Origin: Galaxea fascicularis
Taxonomy: Eukaryota > Cnidaria > Anthozoa > Scleractinia > Euphylliidae
DNA length: 64,000 nt
Assembly: GCA_948470475.1 (NCBI GenBank)
Contig: OX419342.1
Span: forward strand, 23,827,077-23,891,076
Direction: 5' to 3'
Below, in pieces: positions 23,101-33,723 of this stretch. Under the pieces are notes generated by a model. That model had not been told where the DNA came from, searched no databases, and saw only the letters and a program-made list of their open reading frames with translations. Position numbers and translations under genes: made by a program. Numbering within the stretch: the first letter of the stretch is position 1; every line of letters starts with the position of its first letter.

Positions 23101-23905
23101 CGCACTACTTCCACAAACACCACACAGGAGGTATGTGGTCTTTAGCCTTTCTGGGTGTTAGGGACTTACTGAAGAAAGATATTGTTTGTTTCTTGGAAGT
23201 GACGCTTAATTTGAAATACAGATTGTCCGCGCTAAGGCAATCATTGTACGCCTCTTGTAAATTTGTATCAAGCCAGGGCTGGTCTTTGATGAATAAGTTA
23301 TTGAGGTATGTATATCAGTCATTTGGCGGACGGGTAGTTGTCGGTCGTAGATCGATCAGTATGTGTCGATCTGGATTCGAAATCGCTTAGATAGATAGAC
23401 TCAGTTAGAATGGTCCAGTTCAGTTTCACGCGAGGCAATACGCACCGATAGGTAATCAATTTTATGTCGCTGTATTGTGTCAACAGCGCCTCGTTTGTCA
23501 ACCACCGCTCAAGACTTCGTAAGACCCGACAGAATGCCAGGTGTGTGACTTTAAGTAGCCTCATGAGTTTTTCGTGTCAGTAAGATTTGTTACCGAGTTA
23601 AATATAGATTTTTTGTTGTTTCGTTGTTTGTTTGCCCACCTTTTAAAGTACGTTTTATTTGTTTCTTTCTTGGAAAAACGCTCTCTTATTAAAATAAATT
23701 TTAAAAACATTCGGCTTTCGTTTTCCTTTCTGAAACCTAAAGACTCAGCTCGATCTGAGACTAAGCTTTTGAAATCGAATTACCGTTTATTTCTTTTTTT
23801 AAGCTGAGATGGCCTTTCCATGATCTTATGTTTTCTCTTTCGTTTTTATTTGTATTTTTCTTTCTTTTCTTTGTTACAGGATCTCCTCGTATCTCGGCCC
23901 GATAA
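5150..23905 (+). CDS. EF-hand protein with four HFxLG-type repeats, axonemal-type (20 exons)
   Basis: I do not recognise a named orthologue. Exons: 5150-5314, 5951-5995, 7355-7483, 7649-7723, 8270-8379, 8583-8872, 9439-9482, 9941-9983, 10152-10219, 10793-10885, 15983-16012, 16708-16780, 17284-17429, 18339-18488, 19100-19197, 20242-20310, 20998-21090, 21916-22056, 23036-23130, 23880-23905. All phases close to 660 residues plus stop. Four repeats fit [HS]F-x-[LF]-G-x(13)-F (from residues 75, 166, 284 and 473). Two EF-hand loops follow: 540-551 (ends in Asn, probably weak) and 576-587 (canonical DKNHSGYIDYEE). There is no signal peptide or membrane segment. From memory, such spaced repeats resemble axonemal microtubule-binding proteins of the TEX45/SAXO kind, and the X-box-like site agrees; this function is inference. 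The 73-nt exon 12 was found because it repairs the phase between exons 11 and 13. Confidence 0.8.
6758..6945 (+). mobile_element. 5'-truncated SINE copy
   Basis: From cagcactcaggatctttaaa to gggacgttaaagaaccac this matches the body of the fuller tRNA-derived SINE at 49859-50260 and lacks its tRNA-like head. It lies in intron 2 of the EF-hand gene. Confidence 0.75.
10540..10652. mobile_element. Fragment of ggccccagttg-type MITE
   Basis: Contains ttatccactggatagcaag and ends in ttcgaacaactggggcctg, matching the termini and core of the complete copy at 35532-35682. The left end is degraded. Confidence 0.5.
11527..14593 (+). pseudogene. LINE ORF2: endonuclease and reverse transcriptase, broken
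   Basis: The first part (11527-13080) carries the apurinic-type endonuclease motifs DVLSINETRLDD, YLMGDLNCN and SHIGVSDHS. A one-base loss in a T run near 12980 moves the reading frame, so the end of that frame is read wrongly; the correct frame resumes (LSKVAPLFKQGNRSDLNNYR) from about 12985. It is then cut by the palindrome at 13171-13400. After that the RT continues with FLDLKKAFDTVDHDILLSKL, GIPQGTILGPLLF and the catalytic LYADDTH, and ends with the usual C-terminal tail at 14593. The protein cannot be made intact. Confidence 0.88.
13171..13400. mobile_element. Perfect 230-bp palindromic foldback insertion
   Basis: Two 115-bp arms are exact reverse complements with no spacer (centre gagac|gtctc at 13285/13286). 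The element is flanked by the direct repeat gatttcgac at 13162-13170 and 13401-13409, a 9-bp target site duplication. Termini are ttgcctgcgtagcaagcg. It has no coding capacity. A 9-bp duplication is typical of Mutator-like elements; assignment is inferred. Its location inside the RT region of the LINE shows it came later than the LINE. Confidence 0.93.
15424..15570 (-). CDS. Candidate first coding exon of an unidentified gene
   Basis: On the minus strand, an ATG at 15570 opens 49 codons (MAADASAKCGGLFLVYSTIF, then an F/Y-rich stretch and FLKDSSFYEIK) ending at a strong donor CAAG|GTAAGG. The start lies in a CATGGCGGCC context like the YY1-type starts of housekeeping genes. The N-terminal half is hydrophobic and could be a signal anchor. 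A possible downstream exon with acceptor ctgaatttcag lies near 15155, but its phase does not join directly. It lies within intron 10 of the EF-hand gene on the opposite strand. Product unknown; it may be a dead start. Confidence 0.3.
16083..16486. mobile_element. TTAA-flanked foldback MITE, 404 bp
   Basis: TTAA duplications (16079-16082 and 16487-16490) flank ends AGTGCC/GGCACT, and the two halves are inverted copies along most of their length (for example cgtttgtttcacc near 16208 against ggtcgtgaaacaaacg near 16345). There is no ORF. It lies in intron 11 of the EF-hand gene, just upstream of the 73-nt exon 12. Confidence 0.85.
18832..19056 (+). mobile_element. tRNA-derived SINE, copy 1
   Basis: The head has pol III boxes: A box-like TTGGCGCAGTGGTGAGAGCG and B box GGTTCGATTCC. 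An unrelated body with a conserved phrase (ctctgctccgagaggttttt) follows, then a TTATTATT tail. It lies in intron 14 of the EF-hand gene. It is not a functional tRNA gene because no proper acceptor pairing is seen. Confidence 0.85.
19497..19900. mobile_element. MITE with 9-bp target duplication
   Basis: Ends TACCCTGGGTGCCAGAGG and CCTCTGGATCCAGGGTA are imperfect inverted repeats. The 9-bp direct repeat ggttttcag flanks both sides (19488-19496 and 19901-19909). A second inverted pair (cagaggttttttctcg near 19511, ggcgagaaaaaaacctctgg near 19550) lies inside. The 404-bp element has no ORF. The 9-bp duplication suggests a Mutator-like source, by inference. It lies in intron 15 of the EF-hand gene. 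Confidence 0.88.
20550..20850 (+). mobile_element. tRNA-derived SINE, copy 2
   Basis: Same family as 18832-19056: ggagcagggttggcgcagtg head, B box with one change (GGTTCTATTCC), the ctctgctccgagaggttttt body, an extra gatttgatttgatttgattt stretch, and a TTATTATTATT tail. It lies in intron 16 of the EF-hand gene. Confidence 0.85.
21490..21640. repeat. Inverted repeat (foldback) of about 150 bp
   Basis: cttattgactgagttagatc near 21491 pairs with ctactcagtcaataag near 21625, and cacggacgggaaaatatttg pairs with caatattttcccgtccgg. This gives an imperfect hairpin with arms of about 60 bp. Probably a small foldback transposon. Confidence 0.6.
22296..22786. mobile_element. MITE-like element with long inverted ends
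   Basis: ttccttacagtatcac near 22302 and gtgatacggtaaggag near 22770 are inverted repeats. Inside them, ggttatgagaataaaggaaatgatc pairs with gatcatttcctgtattctcatg in pieces. The element lies in intron 18 of the EF-hand gene. Target duplication is not resolved. Confidence 0.6.
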
Positions 23906-25842
23906 TGGAACATCTCTTTAGTTTGCGAGATGATGAAAAATGCCCAGCATTGAACAATATTGCATTCCAGTTTTCCTGCATTGAAATGCAAAGCATTTGG
24001 ACCACATCCAAGACGAAAGGCTCCAGAATCCGATTCAGGATTTAACTCACCGTTAATACGAACAGGAACGAAAGCAACATTTTTGTGCTGTTGTAGTATG
24101 AAAAGATATAGTGTTCAGTGATCACAGGACTGCGTGAGTATCCGGCAGTGAAAATCTCGTACTTTTAGATGAAGTTACAGTAAAGTGTTTTTCATTTAGT
24201 AGGTTGTGTTGTTGTGTTTGACTTTGAAATCAGGATCGGTGATCCTACGGGTCCCGGAAAACATGGAAAGTACATGTGTTTGAATGTTAGTCTAACATTT
24301 TCCAGGACTGGGCATTTTGCACGTCTTGCAACCTTCAACAAAGAAATTTGCAAGGACTCACAATTCCACAACTCATCTTCCGAGCAGTGAAAATGTCACG
24401 CTAAAATAGGCCTCTTTCTCAGTATAAGCTAAATTCAAACTATAAGCTGGTCACTCGTTTTTCACGACGTTTGATACAATTATAGATCGATTCAGCCTTT
24501 TTTCTTGCAAAAACGACCTTGTTTATTCTTAGAATCCGGACCAACAACAAAATACGCCGCTATTTTGGTCATTTTGGATGTCGCAATGTTATGCGCAGTA
24601 AGCGTGCGCAGTGCAAAACAGAGGAATGACCTCAAAAGAAACCGAGTAGCAGCGGCATTTGATTAGTTCGCGTGGCGGCTTATGATTGGCTCAACAAGCA
24701 CTTTGCGTATTTCCAGCTGAGAATCGTTGCTAACATAAACATTTTTCTGTTTCACATTTGTGTGACCCCTATCGGTGAACTGTTCTGTTCCTGTAATCTA
24801 GTGGCGAATGAAATAAATTGTGATCACTCGGCAATTGACGTAGGGCGGCAATGTAGAGCCTCTAAGTCAGACCCAGAGGGCGATCGACACCGGTATGTGG
24901 TGCGTTAGTAAATTGCGTCATAGTCGCACCCCTTCCCGCCACCCCCACCCCACTATATCTGACGCAAAACAAAAAGGTGCTCAAGCCATGCGCAGTCAGT
25001 GATCGCTTGAGTCGCATATTCTGTGCATTTTTCGTCCTTTTGAAAACATCAGGAAAAAGTGAATGGACAACTTGTAAAACTAGAGCAGTTTTTGATAATA
25101 TAGTCTAAGGGTAACGTACCTCTACGGTAACGATATCAAACAAATAGAAATTTTATTCAAAAATTTCTTTAAATCTCGGTACATTTTTGTTTCTGCCTCA
25201 CATTAAATTGACACTTGATATATGGTAGAATTTCTTATAATTACACCTCGACCCTAATGCATCATTTATTTCACATTTTCTTTATGAATATTAATCTTTT
25301 TTCCAATATTGATTTTAAAAATGCTGGATCTATAAAAACTGCAAGGAGGGATCGTTATAAAATCTTTGTTATTATTCTCAGAATAGTCTACGGTGTACCT
25401 CTGTAAACCATCATAAAAGAAAACGACGAAGCGGCAATTGTCAGAGCTAGGATTAAAACTTCTAAAATAATAGAAATAGAATCTCACTGCTGAAGACCGC
25501 GGGGCCCCAGGTAAAAAGAAAAACTTGTGCTAGCTTTAACGCAGGATTAGCATTCTTTTTTGTGCAATTTGTCTCAATAGCCAAATGTATAAACGTTTCG
25601 AAAAGGACTGGGACGAACTGTCACCGACTGACGCGTCATATGTGGGGAAAAATGATATAAATCATTCCACTTCACACAAAGGCAAAGCGGAGTTCAAAGT
25701 GAGAAATTAGTGCGAGTTTGCTTCATCGGATTGGTAGCAGTCTTGGGAAGATGCTGTCATGATTCAAAACAGTGGCAAATTAGGTTGCTTTTAAAATTTC
25801 GCACTCTAAAGTTAAGTCAAGAACTTGTTAAGGAGGGAGCTG
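23906..25842. other. Convergent intergenic stretch
   Basis: Lies between the stop of the EF-hand gene and the stop of the Dispatched-like gene, which face each other, so both 3' UTRs should lie here. No clear AATAAA occurs just after 23905; one occurs near 24813. I see no further gene; short frames here have no recognisable product. Confidence 0.5.
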
Positions 25843-28800
25843 TCAAACCGTCGTTGTTTTCTCTCCGTTAAAAGCAATACTCTTTTCACCAATGCTATTC
25901 ATTTCCACCCAGTTTTCTCTGGGTTCGCCTTCGTCCCGCAGCAGTTTCGTCTCCTCTCTGGGATGCGCTTTTTTCGACTTCCTCCCACAGCAACAAGATA
26001 AAATACCACTCCAGCTAAACTGTCCCCAGTCCCCTTGTGGCCCAATAGTGCAGCATAGAGCTTGGAAGAAGAGAGTCGAGAAGGCCCAGCCAAGGGTCAT
26101 GACCAGCATCAGGAAATGACCCATCTGTAAATAGGATAGGACCCTGGACGGCATCATCATCGCACCTATAAAAAAGGAGTAAAACATTACTTCGTGGTTT
26201 TCCTTCATGTCATTCAAATCTCTTCGATTAACGTAAGAACTGTATGAACTTGTTAGTATTTGCTTTATTCATTCCGGAGGCATCGTGGTTCGACGTTTGT
26301 TATTTGTGGTCACGACTTCAAGACCTCGACACCACTTGTAAAATACCATTAACGTCATTAGTGTTAAATTCAGTTGTTATTTTTAAAGTACTCATAGAAA
26401 GACAAATTCTATGAACGTTGTCCAGTTCCACCTCTGAGAGTACTCTGACCTCTTACGTCTCTTCTATTTTGTTTTTGATTTTCTGATTTTTCTCCCTTGT
26501 CTATTTTTTCTACCGTGTCAATCCTTGCAACAAGTTTCGTACATTAAGGACGTCCGTCGGAGTACAGGATTGCATAAAGCAAAGTAAAATGCTAACCAAC
26601 ACAAGGTCCTTACCTGCTATGAAAGTTGTGACGGCTGCCATGGTGATAGCCGATCCCATCCGGGACAGTGAAAATTGCACGCGAGCTTTCCTGCATTGCT
26701 TATTAGGAGCCAAGCAGTAGGCCACCCCAAAATGCATTGCAAAGTCAATGGACACTCCCACCGCGACTGACATGGTTATGGATTCCAAGATATTGAGTTT
26801 CCACCCACTCAGGACCAGCGAGCCAGTGGTCACGGAAATGATACCAATAATTGTCAGTATGGCGTATACACTAACAAGAACATTAAGGGTGGTCAATAGC
26901 ATCACAGCAAACGCCATAGCAATAGCGATCGCCATGGAAACAAGCGTTCCCGTTGAGAGACTTTTCTGTAGATCGTAGAACTCCAAGTTGCTAATCCACC
27001 ACGCCCTTTTCATCCCAAATGGGGCGGTACTCATCTCTTTCTTTATCCAAGATTCAATGCGCTGCCAGAACTTGTCCGCGGGTTTGTACGCGCGGGTAAG
27101 TCGCACGTTGCTGACAATGCGCATGTGTACGCCCTTAATATTGCCTTCTCTGTCGTAAATAAAACTTCCTATAGTTGAATCATGGCGCCTGAACTTCAAC
27201 ATCTGCTGTCGTATGTATGCTGAGGTGGCACAGGAATCTAGCACTGTCTTGTTAAATGGAAATGCTGAATCTTTGCAGCAAGGATGGTAAGATAAATGTG
27301 GTGTCAGTCGATCGTCGCAGCTCTGATTGTAGAATTTTTCAAGGAAACAAAGTCTCGTTATACCTTCTTTCTTTATATAAAAGTCCTGCCTGCGAAGTCT
27401 TTCACAGAAGGCAATCAGCCACTTTTGAGACTCACTGTTCACGATGTCAAAAGTCCCATCCCATTCAATATTCCCATAGTCATAAGGATTAAGTTTGTTT
27501 CCGTTGTCGACAGCCTTGAGCCCCCAGATAACATCGATATGGAATGTTGCGCTTCCTTGATTGGGGCTGGTCTCAAATCGGAATTTATCTTTAAGGTTTA
27601 GCTCATAGACCTCCAGGGGATGCGATGCCTCAAACATTTGGAAGTCGGATGACGTAGGAAGCTGGAACCCGGGCTCAAACAGAAGAATTTCTAAGCCCGC
27701 TCCTGTGAGAAGCGTGAACAGAACTATCCAGAAAAAACGGAATTTGATCACGATTCTTGGAAGGAAGTTATTAAAGAAATGACGCGCGAAATTGCCTACA
27801 TACCGCTCGTACAGCAGTTTGAATTTTTGGCGCGAAGACTTGTTATCACATGACCAAGAAACACTCATTCTCTCGTTGATGACGCAGACGGCAGGAAACC
27901 ACGTGACCATCATGCTGAACTTACACAGAATGGCTATACCAGCGTATATTCCAAAGCATTTGATCGTAGTGATTTGAGAACTGAAATTCGCGATGAACGC
28001 GGCCGCAGTAGTAACACTTGTGACAAACATCGACAGTGAGGCATGCTTCAAGGTGTCAGCGGTAATGCGCGTGAGACTTGCCCCAGGATTGTTTCGTTTG
28101 GACTGTCGCCAGACATCGGTAAAAACGAAGGCATCATCGGCGCCGATACCCACCAGAAATATTAGAGTTGTGACGTTCAAAAATGGGAAGAACTTCAGCC
28201 CGAACACGATCATGTACAAGAAATAGGCAATGACCAGTGCACTAACAACAGAGAGCACCAAAAGAAACGTCACCAGAACGGACTCTGTGTAAAACCACAT
28301 AATTAGCAGAATAATTATCATGGCAATTGAGGGATAAATTATGTCTGCCATCAGCATTTTGTTGAATGTGTCAAACTTTAAAAAGTAAAATTCTGTCCCA
28401 ACTAGCTTGACATTACCGTCCGAAAGCTGGCCTCCCTTAATGTGCTTTTCGTAGATTTTCTTCCTAAACAACTTGTCCTTTGCTGCTGGAGTCAACACTG
28501 CCGTGTACAGTAACTTCTCACTTGTTGGGCCGAAAAAGTTTTTGTCCGTTAAGTAGTACAGAATGTTGTAAACGGCGTTATATCTAACGCAGTGTAATGG
28601 AAGGGTATAACACACGGGATATGCTATATTGTATTTGAAGTTCCAGCAGTTTTCTTTCATTGAAGCATTGTTAAAAAGCGGCGCGCACTGTCTTAGCAAC
28701 TTTAAAACGTTAGACACGTCAAGTACAGATATGTCTTGGCAGGACGTTCTACCGGAAAGAGCTGCAATATAGTTGCCAACTGACCAGCTAGGACAGCATT

Positions 28801-30564
28801 CGCTGATCCTCACCGTGTTATAGCTGATGCTTCTTTTGAAACAGTTTGATCTAAATCCTCTCGACTTGCGCACAACTTTCTTTTCCATGCGACAGACAGC
28901 TTTAAGACTTTCTGCATTGAATATATCGCGGCCAGAAATTTTCGACGCAAAAACCATCTTGTAACTTATTTTGTTTTTCATGTAGACGTTTGGGCTATCA
29001 CACATTGCCAGGCGAAAGTTACTCTTTACTCTGCTCAGCTTCTTTTCTCTTCGAGTCTTCACTGTTGGAGCAACAAACAATGGGAAAATTGCTGACGCGT
29101 TCCATGTAAGGTTTCCTGATTTTGGCATCGGGAAGGTCGCGATCAAATCTTTATTTGCGGCCGATCCGAGAAGAAGGCTTGCTCGATATCTTTTGTTGAT
29201 CAGTGTACCACGGGGTTCAAATCCCTGAGTCCAAACAATAAATGAATGAATTATTAAAGCAAGAAACGAACGAATTAACAATCGACATAACTAACTAATG
29301 ACCAGATGGATCGATGGAAGAAAGAAAGGGAGAGAAGGAGAGAGGTAAGGAGGTAGGTAGAGATAGGGGTGGGTGGGGGGAGTGAGGAAGGCAGGGACGA
29401 AGTCTGGGAGGGAGGGAGGAAGGAAGGAAGGAAGGTAGATGGGAGGGGAGGGAGGGAAGGGAGAAGAGAGAGAGAGAGAGGTGTGGATGTAGGGAGTGAG
29501 GAAGAGGGGACGAAGTCGGGGAGGGAGGGAGGAAGTAAGGAAGGAAGCTAGGTGGGAGGGGAGGGAGGGAAAAGGGAAGCGAGAGAGGGGTGCACGTGGA
29601 TGAATGGATGGATGGGTGGATGAATAAAAAAGGAAGTGGCAATCCCAAAGGATCCTAAAAATGTAGATGTTATTCAGAATTATGAAGGTTCGCGACCACT
29701 TAACTTTGCACAACTTCTAATTAAAGACTATCTTACCATAACTGGAGAAGAAAAATCTGGCAATTCTGGAGCGTTCAACTGAGGAACAAAGGAAAAGATC
29801 CCACAAACGATGATCAAAGATGAAGTGGCGAAAAACACCGCATACGGGTGTTCAGCTAACACCACCGAGTACCTAAACAAACAAACAAAAAAACATAGGT
29901 CAGTAATCAGTTTGGACTGGAAACAGTTTCTGCCATTTACACATTCTTATAAAACCTGATGAGGTTGAACACGATTGAACGACTTCTGCCATTTAGAACC
30001 TGGAGTGAAGACAGTAAATTTCTGATCACACATTTGAACTGATTGTAGACCATTGTAAATCATCTACGTTATTTAAGCCGTTCTATCGAAAAAGACCGTT
30101 TGCAAAGACTTCTCCATGGAAATGAGTGAGAGCCTGGAGCGAGTGGCCGTACCAGCGATTCAGCCGATTGGGCGAGCAGACCGCAAAAATTCCGGAAAAG
30201 ACTCATAACATGTTAGTTCATTTGTGTCTTTGTGCGCAGGTAATTTAGGAAACCCCTCTGATCTGACATTTCCCAGAACACCAAAGCATGCACTTCAAAA
30301 TTCCCACAACCACTCGCGAAGCAATTTCGATGCCATTCCTTTTCGGAGTGAACTATGTTGTTTACGAAAGTACTTCCTTTTTTTGGCGAGCACATTTACA
30401 AGACTAAACTTTTCTTACCTTGGCCTGATACATCTCTTCGAAGTTTCTTCAGTTGTTTCGCAAATTTCTTTACCATCGGCGTTATTGTTCCTGTTGTCTT
30501 CGCAGACCTGAACTTCTTCATTTTTCAGGGCAATCTCCGGATTACATAGATCTGGTTCGTCCAT
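25843..30564 (-). CDS. Dispatched-like RND transporter (4 exons)
   Basis: Dispatched proteins are RND-family membrane pumps that release lipid-modified Hedgehog from cells. Exons, in reading order: 30564-30419, 29872-29737, 29224-26614, 26165-25843. Phases close to 1071 residues plus stop. Residues 1-49 are a short acidic cytosolic start. TM1 is in exon 2 (VVLAEHPYAVFFATSSLIIV). The GFEPRGT motif (residues 95-101), characteristic of Dispatched, opens the first ectodomain. The sterol-sensing-like bundle carries VGIGADDAF (GADD 455-458) and the second bundle carries VGVSIDFAMH (Asp 921), the paired acidic residues of RND pumps. A basic and acidic tail follows the last TM. The gene has one very large exon. 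Ligand and orientation in the Hedgehog pathway are inferred from the family; Patched-domain relatives are the alternative. Confidence 0.88.
29316..29600. repeat. Purine-rich GGGA/GGAA simple repeat
   Basis: Long run of GGGA, GGAA and GAGA units on the plus strand, in intron 2 of the Dispatched-like gene. It contains two similar blocks (gggacgaagtc followed by gggagggagg) about 120 bp apart. Frames through it code only for proline/serine/leucine low-complexity peptides. Confidence 0.85.
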
Positions 30565-32584
30565 TGTTGCAAGTTGAACTGGTTTAATCTGTGGTGCTCA
30601 GCCTTATATTATGCTTGTCGCCCTGGACTAAATAAAGAAGCGTAATAACAAGACAGCGAAAAATAGCTGCTATATCTATTTATTTATTTTTTTGCTGCGA
30701 AACTATGAGCACGGGGTTTGAAGTCAGATATCAGTCTGCTCGAAAAGAGTGGCCTTGGCCCCCTCTTACCGTGAATGCATTAAACCTAATTAAAAAGTAT
30801 CTTTTATTTTACGAGTGGCGACCCTTTCACTGATACACAAGTGCTATATCCCCTGCCTTTCGTCGAGTCGCTCAACCCCCAAACAAATTGTTTTGGTCAA
30901 TGCAGCTTTTCAAAATTTGATCTCAATTTGTCTTTTGTTGTTGTTTTTTCAAAGAAAACCTATTGTTTTTGGTCGACAATTCAAGTACAATTTAAACTTT
31001 AAATCCACAACCTACCGAAGTTTCTTTTATCTTAAGAAAATCATGGTTTAAACTAACCGAGGGGAGATTTCCCTTTAATTTACCGTGAACACTTCGACTT
31101 GTTTGGCGATTTATTTTGCAGTTAATAAAACGTTATTTGATTTGACTTCACGGCCCAGTTTTCGCTTTAAATTTCCGAATTAAATTAATGCATTTTTCTC
31201 TGGCAACGCTTGCCACTTAACTGTCATTCTCTACGGTAAGCATTGTCATTCTGTGCGGAAAGCATAAGATCTGACTTCAATCAATTCATTGGGGGCATTA
31301 ACTCACTGTAAACCGTTAAATGTTTCGAGTTGTTTCTGAGAGTAACTTAAAACTCCAAATTTTTAATTTTCTCACTTTCGCTTGAATACGCTAATTTTTG
31401 CGGCAAAGTCGAATATCGCTTGCTGTGAAAATAAATTATACATCTTTTTGCTTGTTCATGTAACGTGCCAAGAAGATCTACATATATGTATATATGTTTC
31501 CGCTTGAGATAACGGATTACTAAGACAATCGCCATGTTGCGGACTTGTTCGGGTTTAGAGGATACTCCCGTGCTTATTTTTAGTGTAAGGGAGTGGAGCT
31601 GTTCTTTGAATTCACCACTGACAGGTGTATGGTTTGCGGTTTTCGCGTCCATTTTATTCTTTTGTCTCTTAAATTTTAGCGGACCAATTCGACATAAAGG
31701 TGTCGGTTTCTGAAATAAATAAGGAACACTGTTGTTTAATTTTATTTCTACATATTTTAACAAGGTTTATTCATGAGATTATAGATAGCGTGTTTGCCGT
31801 TTGCAGACGCGAATCAATAATTTTGAATTTGAAAGTCAAATAATGTAACTACCTGTTAACAGCTCAATTTTAGAGCACTGCCAAATACACTTGAGGGAAA
31901 AACTATTGGAATATTAAAGCAAATGGTTGCCTTGGTGTGCCACTGGCTTAAGAGTCAAAATTTTTAAGATGTACAGGCAACACATCGAATCATAGTTAGG
32001 ATGACAGTAATAATAATAATGATAATAACAATTAAGGAAATTATATATCAAGTGACATGGATTATTCGTCATACGACAGTTCGCCTACAGTCGCTGGCGA
32101 AATTTTGCCGTTTTTCAAGAGTGCAGATTTTTTGATAGCAAATTTAAAGGGACACTCACATTCTCTTAAGCTCTTTTTCCGACATCCGGGCAATTGATAA
32201 ATTACAGATAACACCTCAGAGTTAAGGGCTGTTTTAGTTCAGGACATAAAGATTTCACAATTCCATGCGTAATCATATACCAAGCAATCATGATCAACCA
32301 TTCTCTTGGAGAATACGCGAACTGAATTACCTGTAAATTATCAGTGTTGTATTTTCCACATCAAACAGCGTTTGCAACTTATTTTGCTTCAATGGAAATG
32401 CGTTAAAAATTAGTTTTTCTAATGGTCTTACCTTGTTTAATCAGCGAAGAAATAAAAAGATCGCCTCACTAAGACGGTTAGCTAATCCATTTTGGTGGGA
32501 CACTTGCCATGTTCCTTTGGCTCCAAGCAAAAACCTAAAGAACTAAAAGCCCGGCCACTTGCCGGCTATAAACAGGTGACGCTA

Positions 32585-32640
32585 CTTCCGGTCCGCCATT
32601 ACCATGACAACACTTCCTGTCCTTCCGGTTTCACGAGGGC
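32585..32640. promoter_or_regulatory. Cluster of ETS (GABP-like) motifs
   Basis: Three closely spaced CTTCC-core sites (acttccggtccgccat, acttcctgt, ccttccggtt) occur in 56 bp, with another ttccggaagt near 32950. Such clusters are typical of TATA-less housekeeping promoters. The nearest visible open frames do not begin a recognisable gene, so the driven transcript is unknown. Confidence 0.35.
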
Positions 32641-33068
32641 ATCATCCAAAATAAGGGCAAAATGGTTCGATCCTTACGAGTATGGATTTGTTGGCTTTCA
32701 ATTTGCTTGCAAACGTTTATATTTTCTACCTACGACGCTCTTACAACTGCGGTGATCAATTAAAGGTGGATATCGATGGCACACACGGGTATAATTTTAA
32801 ACATGGGAACTTAACTGAGTTAAGTTTAATCGTTTTCTGTTTACTTAAAAATGGAAGTCCAAAGCTCGTGCCTTTTTATCGTTATGGTTTTTATTTTTAA
32901 ATTCCATGTAACCATATGACATAACGAGCTAACGGCATTTTCTTGCTTTCCGGAAGTTCGTTTTTTCCTGATAACTCATGTCTCGAAGGTCAAGGAAGTT
33001 AAGTGAGAGGTAATTTTACCACTCGTATAGGAATTTAAAGATAGGAATTTAAAGAGTTGTAAGTAGTA

Positions 33069-33168
33069 GATAAAATATTCGCGTCCGATCTGTATGGGCG
33101 TTTACAATGGCGAGCCTATCGGCTCGCCATTGTAAACGCCCATACAGATCGGACGCGAATATTTTATC
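33069..33168. repeat. Perfect 100-bp palindrome (48-4-48)
   Basis: Arms 33069-33116 and 33121-33168 are exact reverse complements around the loop TATC. The sequence starts gataaaatattcgcgtccga. It lies 59 bp upstream of the Crypton-like ATG. No flanking duplication is obvious. Confidence 0.9.
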
Positions 33169-33226
33169 CTGCTTGTGAAATGAATACATTAAATTGAATG
33201 CAAAGTATTGTTATGGGATTCACTAA

Positions 33227-33723
33227 TTGGACATGGATGCCAAAATGCTGTACGTCCCACAGGAGATAGTGCATGAGACAATAATAGAAATATTCAAAAT
33301 TTTCAGTCACTGCCAAATCGCCAGTATGGCAACAGCTCGTTTTCGTTCGCCGAAAACTGAAAAGGAAGAAATTTCCTTAATGTCTGAAACCGTACCTAAA
33401 AACACCAAGTGCAATACAAAATGGGCGGTGAACGTTTTTACTGCCTGGCAGAATACGAGAATCAACAAAAAAGTGCAGTTGGAAACATTTGGAGGCAACG
33501 GACTTGAGTCGATCAATGTCGAGGAGCTGTCAGTCCCAATCGAGCGTATGTCCGCCGACAGTTTAAACTTATGGCTCTGCAAATTCATTTGTGGAGTTGC
33601 GAGGCAAACCGGGGAACGCTACCCTCCTACGACGCTGTACCTACTTGTTCACGGCATTAATCGCCATTTGGGAAACGTACAAGGAGAAAGGGCATTTAAC
33701 ATACTGGAGAAAAGTGACAGGAG
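33227..33723 (+). CDS. Crypton/KIAA1958-like protein, partial
   Basis: The frame begins at ATG 33227 and carries RFRSPKTEKEE, then a KNTKCNTKWAVNVFTAWQ segment and LNLWLCKFICGVARQTGERY followed by PPTTLYLLVHGINRHL. This arrangement is that of proteins related to KIAA1958, ZMYM and QRICH1, which derive from Crypton tyrosine-recombinase transposons; it covers the N-terminal SAM-like part. It either ends in-frame at TAA 33725-33727 or splices at AGGAG|GTAAAA. The catalytic DUF3504 part is not visible downstream. It may be a Crypton remnant or the first exon of a domesticated gene. Confidence 0.65.

Larger units (their letters stand above)
30565..33226. other. Intergenic stretch with ETS-like promoter cluster
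   Basis: Between the start of the Dispatched-like gene (minus) and the Crypton-like frame (plus). It holds an open minus-strand frame at 31347-31763 with no recognised domain, an ETS-site cluster at 32585-32640 and a 100-bp palindrome at 33069-33168. No established gene is seen. Confidence 0.5.

Noticed and set aside
29291..29713. Proline/serine-rich protein frames
   Set aside because: Translation of a purine-rich microsatellite; no splice or start context and it lies in an intron.
31347..31763. 138-codon minus-strand frame
   Set aside because: No recognised domain, no supporting splice partner; left as an unexplained open frame.
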